Assembly (NCBI RefSeq): GCF_022170825.1
Contig: NZ_CP081878.1
Coordinates: forward strand, 1,328,001-1,392,000
Reading direction: 5' to 3'
DNA from: Exiguobacterium acetylicum
GTDB taxonomy: Bacteria; Bacillota; Bacilli; Exiguobacteriales; Exiguobacteriaceae
DNA: 64,000 nt
Positions 61,358 to 64,000 of this stretch are shown here, piece after piece; position 1 is the first letter of the stretch, and each line of letters opens with the position of its first letter. The position numbers and the translations under genes are program-made. The notes beneath the pieces were generated by a model. That model saw only the letters and a program-made list of their open reading frames with translations, did no database searches and was not told the origin of the DNA.

Positions 61358-61627
61358 TTATTTATAGATATCACGACGATGCCCTATCTCAAGGATCAAA
61401 ATCACGACTTTCTCATCCTGGATGTCAGCAATCAGACGATAGTCGCCGATGCGATAACGCCATTCGCCAGAGCGATTCGAGACGAGTCCTTTCCCATGAC
61501 GACGCGGATCATCCGTCCCGACAAGGTTTTTCTTGATCCAGGACATGATGATCCGCGCTTGTTGTGGGTCCATCTTTTTGAGAGACTTTTGAGCTCCGCG
61601 CTCGAACTCTACATTATAAGCTGTCAT
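61358..61627 (-). CDS. relE: RelE/ParE-type toxin
   Basis: An 89-residue RelE-superfamily toxin. The pattern MTAYNVEFERGAQKSLKKMD, the middle LSN/RSGEWRYRIGDYRLIADI and the end ILILEIGHRRDIYK are typical; the Arg and Tyr residues of that core are those expected in mRNA-cleaving members. It begins inside the antitoxin gene (four-base overlap), as in most pairs. It would cut mRNA on the ribosome when the antitoxin is lost. Confidence 0.88.
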   Translation of the reverse strand: MTAYNVEFERGAQKSLKKMDPQQARIIMSWIKKNLVGTDDPRRHGKGLVSNRSGEWRYRIGDYRLIADIQDEKVVILILEIGHRRDIYK

Positions 61628-61848
61628 TCTAAATCAAGTTCCTTCATCATGTCGTCGAAAGATATCGCTTCTGATTTTTTACGGTGTGCTGCCATGGAAT
61701 CATGATAGAGTTGTAAATCGATTTCGTCTTCGATACGGTCGAGGACGGCATCGCGAACAAGTGTAGAAATCGTGATGTTCTTTGCCTTCGCATATTCCTT
61801 GATGAGTCGTGTATCCTGATCATCCAGACGGACAGAAATGGTGCTCAT
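61624..61848 (-). CDS. relB: RelB-type ribbon-helix-helix antitoxin
   Basis: A 74-residue antitoxin. The N-terminal STISVRLDDQDTRLIKEYAK is a ribbon-helix-helix DNA-binding segment; the C-terminal YHDSMAAHRKKSEAISFDDM and KELDLE would wrap the toxin. ATG 61848 follows AAAGGAGATG; an extended frame upstream has no site. It blocks RelE and should repress the operon at the tandem sites just upstream. Confidence 0.88.
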   Translation of the reverse strand: MSTISVRLDDQDTRLIKEYAKAKNITISTLVRDAVLDRIEDEIDLQLYHDSMAAHRKKSEAISFDDMMKELDLE

Positions 61849-61862
61849 GAATATCATCTCCT

Positions 61863-61882
61863 TTGTAATACATTGTAATACA
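61863..61882. promoter_or_regulatory. Tandem operator of the toxin-antitoxin operon
   Basis: TTGTAATACA is repeated twice without a gap, 15 bases upstream of the antitoxin ATG. Each copy contains TGTAATACA, a 4-1-4 palindrome (TGTA-N-TACA), and the two centres are ten bases apart, one helical turn. This is what two adjacent ribbon-helix-helix dimers would bind. Confidence 0.65.
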
Positions 61883-61979
61883 AAGTGAGGTTTTAGTACA
61901 TAGGATTGGGCTATAATCCTGAATAATGATTCTTTGAAGAGCTGAAATTCAAATTGTAAATATTCTAGGTAAGTGCGAT

Positions 61980-62480
61980 TCAATCTAAAAAATATGAAAG
62001 TAGATCATAAACTCTTCTACTTTTCGTTAAAAAATCTTCATGGATACCTGTCACTCCGTTTTGCGCCCAGTTTCCTGGGGGCATTTCTCGAATAAGAATC
62101 AATATTTTATCTCCCGGTGCATGGGTGAAAAGTGAAAGATCTTCCGTTAACTTGTTCACCCAAGCATCTTTTGTTTCTTGATGGAACGTATCCCACACAT
62201 CAATTGTCAAGATAGCCATTGAAGCGACAGGAGAGGCGTCTGTTCCATAAGAAACTCGTGTCTGCCAATTCGTTATGCGACTATCAAAAGAAAAGGTCGG
62301 GTCGGATGCCATGGCACCTGCCTTTCCAAAGTTTTCTGGTTCTTGTTCGTGAATCAAGATTTGAATCTTGTCAGGAATCATGTTCAATGTCTCGACCGTA
62401 GTATTCGTCAGTTGATGGATGAGTTGTCGTTTCGTATCACGTGACATCGCAGGCCAAGTATTTAGAGAAAGTAATGGCAT
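61980..62480 (-). CDS. Tautomerase-family protein, two fused units
   Basis: A 166-residue protein in which two 4-oxalocrotonate tautomerase-like units are joined. The first keeps the catalytic proline as residue 2 (MPLLSLNTWPAMSRDTKRQL) and IQILIHEQEPENF; the second (from about 85) repeats the pattern with DKILILIREMPPGNWAQ, where an internal copy cannot have a free proline. It is cotranscribed with the HbpS-like gene, overlapping by one base. The substrate is unknown. Confidence 0.82.
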   Translation of the reverse strand: MPLLSLNTWPAMSRDTKRQLIHQLTNTTVETLNMIPDKIQILIHEQEPENFGKAGAMASDPTFSFDSRITNWQTRVSYGTDASPVASMAILTIDVWDTFHQETKDAWVNKLTEDLSLFTHAPGDKILILIREMPPGNWAQNGVTGIHEDFLTKSRRVYDLLSYFLD

Positions 62481-62956
62481 CAGAATACCTCTTGTTCTTT
62501 TAGGTATGTGCGCATCGAATTTACTACGAGCTCATGGTCTTCTTCAGGAGTTAGACCTGAAACGGTGATCATTCCGACAATCAGTCCTCCATCCAGTGTG
62601 ATCGGGAAAGAACCGCCGAAAGCAGCAAAGCTTGAGTCTAGTCGATGTTCCTCGTTATACGTCACCTCACTACGTGCAGCCCATAATTGCATGAAGTAAG
62701 AACTGTGGAGATGGTAGTCGACGACTCGTTTTTTTCGTTCGATCCATTCGCTGTTGATACGGGTCGTACCTGGCATTTTATAATGGAACATCGAGATACC
62801 ATTGACTGTGATATCAACGGCGATGGATACATTGTTTTTCTGTGCTTCTTTAATCAAAGTCAATCCTAACGGAAAGATATCATCATGTGTGAATCGGTTA
62901 AATCGTAAAGTATGTTCTTCCTGGTGGGTCTGTTGTATCAAATCTTCAATAGACAT
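62480..62956 (-). CDS. HbpS-like / UPF0303 heme-degrading domain protein
   Basis: A 158-residue protein of the HbpS/GlcG-like (UPF0303) family: TLRFNRFTHDDIFPLGLTLI, IAVDITVNGISMFHYKMPGT and the glycine-rich FAAFGGSFPI. Related proteins bind heme or sense oxidative stress. ATG 62956 follows AAAGGAGC; an ATG 36 bases upstream lacks a site. It lies between an aldo/keto reductase and a tautomerase gene in one leftward run. Confidence 0.82.
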   Translation of the reverse strand: MSIEDLIQQTHQEEHTLRFNRFTHDDIFPLGLTLIKEAQKNNVSIAVDITVNGISMFHYKMPGTTRINSEWIERKKRVVDYHLHSSYFMQLWAARSEVTYNEEHRLDSSFAAFGGSFPITLDGGLIVGMITVSGLTPEEDHELVVNSMRTYLKEQEVF

Positions 62957-62997
62957 CGGTAAGCTCCTTTTAAGATGGGTTAGAGTATCCATTTTGA

Positions 62998-63837
62998 TTA
63001 AAAGTCAAACGTATCTGGATCCGGTCCACTCCGCAGATTTTCATTCAATTTGTTTAATCGTTCCATATCTTCTGAAAGGAGTTCGAAATCAGTAATGCAC
63101 AGATTTTCTTGCATCCGTGAAGGTGTCATCGACTTAGGAATCGTGATGATGCCCTGTTGAATATCCCATCGTAGAATGATTTGAGCAGCTGATTTCTTGT
63201 ATTGTGTAGCGAGCGACTGAACGACCTCATTTTCTAGAAGTTCCGCATTCATAAGCGGTGACCAGGCTTCAATTTGAATACCATGTTCGCTACAGAATTG
63301 ACGTAACTCCGACTGAGTTAGTTTCGGATGGAGTTCGATTTGATTGACGACAGGTGTGATCGTTGCATGTTGCAGTAAGTCCTCGAGATGGTGGATTTGA
63401 AAATTACTCACACCAATCGCACGGACCTTGTCCGTTTGATACAATTCTTCAAGTGCTTTCCAAGGAGCTTGATACTTAGCTTTCCCTGGCCAATGGATCA
63501 AGTAGAGATCAAGATACTCTAACTGCATTTTTTCTAAGGATTCTGCGTAAGCAGCAAGTGTTTTTTCATATGATCCATGTGCATTCCAGACTTTTGATGT
63601 CACGAATAGTTCTTCGCGTGTTACGAGTCCTTCTTCGATAGCCTTCGCAATGCCTTTTCCGACACTTTGTTCGTTGCCATAGATGGCTGCAGTATCGATA
63701 CTGCGATAGCCTTCGCGAATCGCAGTTACGATCGCTTGCTCGAGATCCGCACCGTCCTCGACACGAAATACGCCATATCCGACTTGTGGCATGTCCACAC
63801 CGTTGTTTAATCGTACTGTAGAGATTTTCATATTCAT
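62998..63837 (-). CDS. Aldo/keto reductase
   Basis: A 279-residue NADPH-dependent oxidoreductase. It has the AKR pattern SIDTAAIYGNEQSVG (catalytic Asp and Tyr), LFVTSKVWNA (Lys), YLIHWP (His) and the coenzyme motif ITIPKSMTPSRMQENL. It is like B. subtilis YvgN/YtbE, which reduce methylglyoxal and other carbonyls. AAAGGAGC precedes the ATG. It heads the operon with the HbpS-like and tautomerase genes, a set that may deal with reactive carbonyl or oxidative stress. Confidence 0.92.
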   Translation of the reverse strand: MNMKISTVRLNNGVDMPQVGYGVFRVEDGADLEQAIVTAIREGYRSIDTAAIYGNEQSVGKGIAKAIEEGLVTREELFVTSKVWNAHGSYEKTLAAYAESLEKMQLEYLDLYLIHWPGKAKYQAPWKALEELYQTDKVRAIGVSNFQIHHLEDLLQHATITPVVNQIELHPKLTQSELRQFCSEHGIQIEAWSPLMNAELLENEVVQSLATQYKKSAAQIILRWDIQQGIITIPKSMTPSRMQENLCITDFELLSEDMERLNKLNENLRSGPDPDTFDF

Positions 63838-64000
63838 CTAGCTCCTTTATCAAAATTACAGCAAAAAAATCGTGCTGTATGTGTGACATCATCATATCGG
63901 GAGCAATCAGAAATAAGAAGACGGCACTTTAAAGTTCCATAGTCACCAAAAAGTGACTTTTCCTAGATTACTGGGACGAGGGAAGGGCAAAAGTTAAAAA

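Noticed and set aside
1..64000. CRISPR arrays, tRNA or rRNA genes
   Set aside because: No regularly spaced repeats and no recognisable tRNA or rRNA sequence were seen.
63838..64000. A gene or regulatory element at the right edge
   Set aside because: The 160 bases upstream of the aldo/keto reductase show no frame or repeat that can be supported before the window ends.

Overview
The window looks like chromosome of a low-to-mid GC Gram-positive bacterium (Bacillota, Bacillales), most like Exiguobacterium by gene content. The signs are AGGAGG-type ribosome binding sites before nearly every gene, frequent TTG and GTG starts, lipobox lipoproteins, a T-box leader, CDP-glycerol glycerophosphotransferases of teichoic acid synthesis, and Fur- and CcpA-type operator motifs. 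The genus is inferred; nothing here proves it. No rRNA, tRNA, CRISPR array or intact insertion sequence was seen.

Layout. 1-2.4 kb: end of a sugar PTS operon of the ascorbate type (PRD/EIIA regulator, EIIB, EIIC). 3.2-8.3 kb: a five-gene nickel-type ABC importer (nikABCDE) behind a strong promoter carrying a Fur-box-like operator. 8.3-10.3 kb: a leftward YxlEFG-like ABC export module behind a long palindrome. 10.4-19.1 kb: mixed housekeeping and accessory genes, including a cupin, a kinase-like protein, a sarcosine oxidase, a chemoreceptor and an XRE regulator/membrane protein pair behind a 34-bp palindrome. 19.2-22.6 kb: T-box leader and a type-2 isoleucyl-tRNA synthetase. 22.6-30.2 kb: small enzymes and regulators (SUKH, GNAT, nitrilase, VOC, Nudix, HAD, LacI, kinases).

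30.3-49 kb holds two blocks of wall-polymer genes. The first has a TagF-like transferase, a TagE/TarM-like glucosyltransferase and galU, which makes the UDP-glucose the glucosyltransferase would use. The second has an OatA-like O-acetyltransferase, a 1174-residue protein with two glycerophosphotransferase domains, a second TagE/TarM-like enzyme and a TarS-like GT2 enzyme with C-terminal DUF5776-like repeats. Between the blocks lie an ankyrin protein, an AraC regulator and a nucleoside phosphorylase.

50-61 kb is an accessory island. A run of seven same-strand genes (50.1-56.3 kb) carries three proteins sharing a WGR-like N-terminal domain, a decayed fourth copy, a SUKH-DUF2750 fusion, a DUF4241-SUKH-like fusion, a DUF2716 protein and three proteins of no recognised family. 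It resembles an immunity-gene array without a visible toxin, and I consider it the best candidate for an undescribed system. It is followed by a two-gene McrBC restriction system with an EVE-like reader domain inserted in the GTPase, AT-rich remnants, a pair of IS3-like terminal repeats, and a RelBE-type toxin-antitoxin pair with a tandem operator. The window ends with a leftward aldo/keto reductase - HbpS-like - tautomerase operon.
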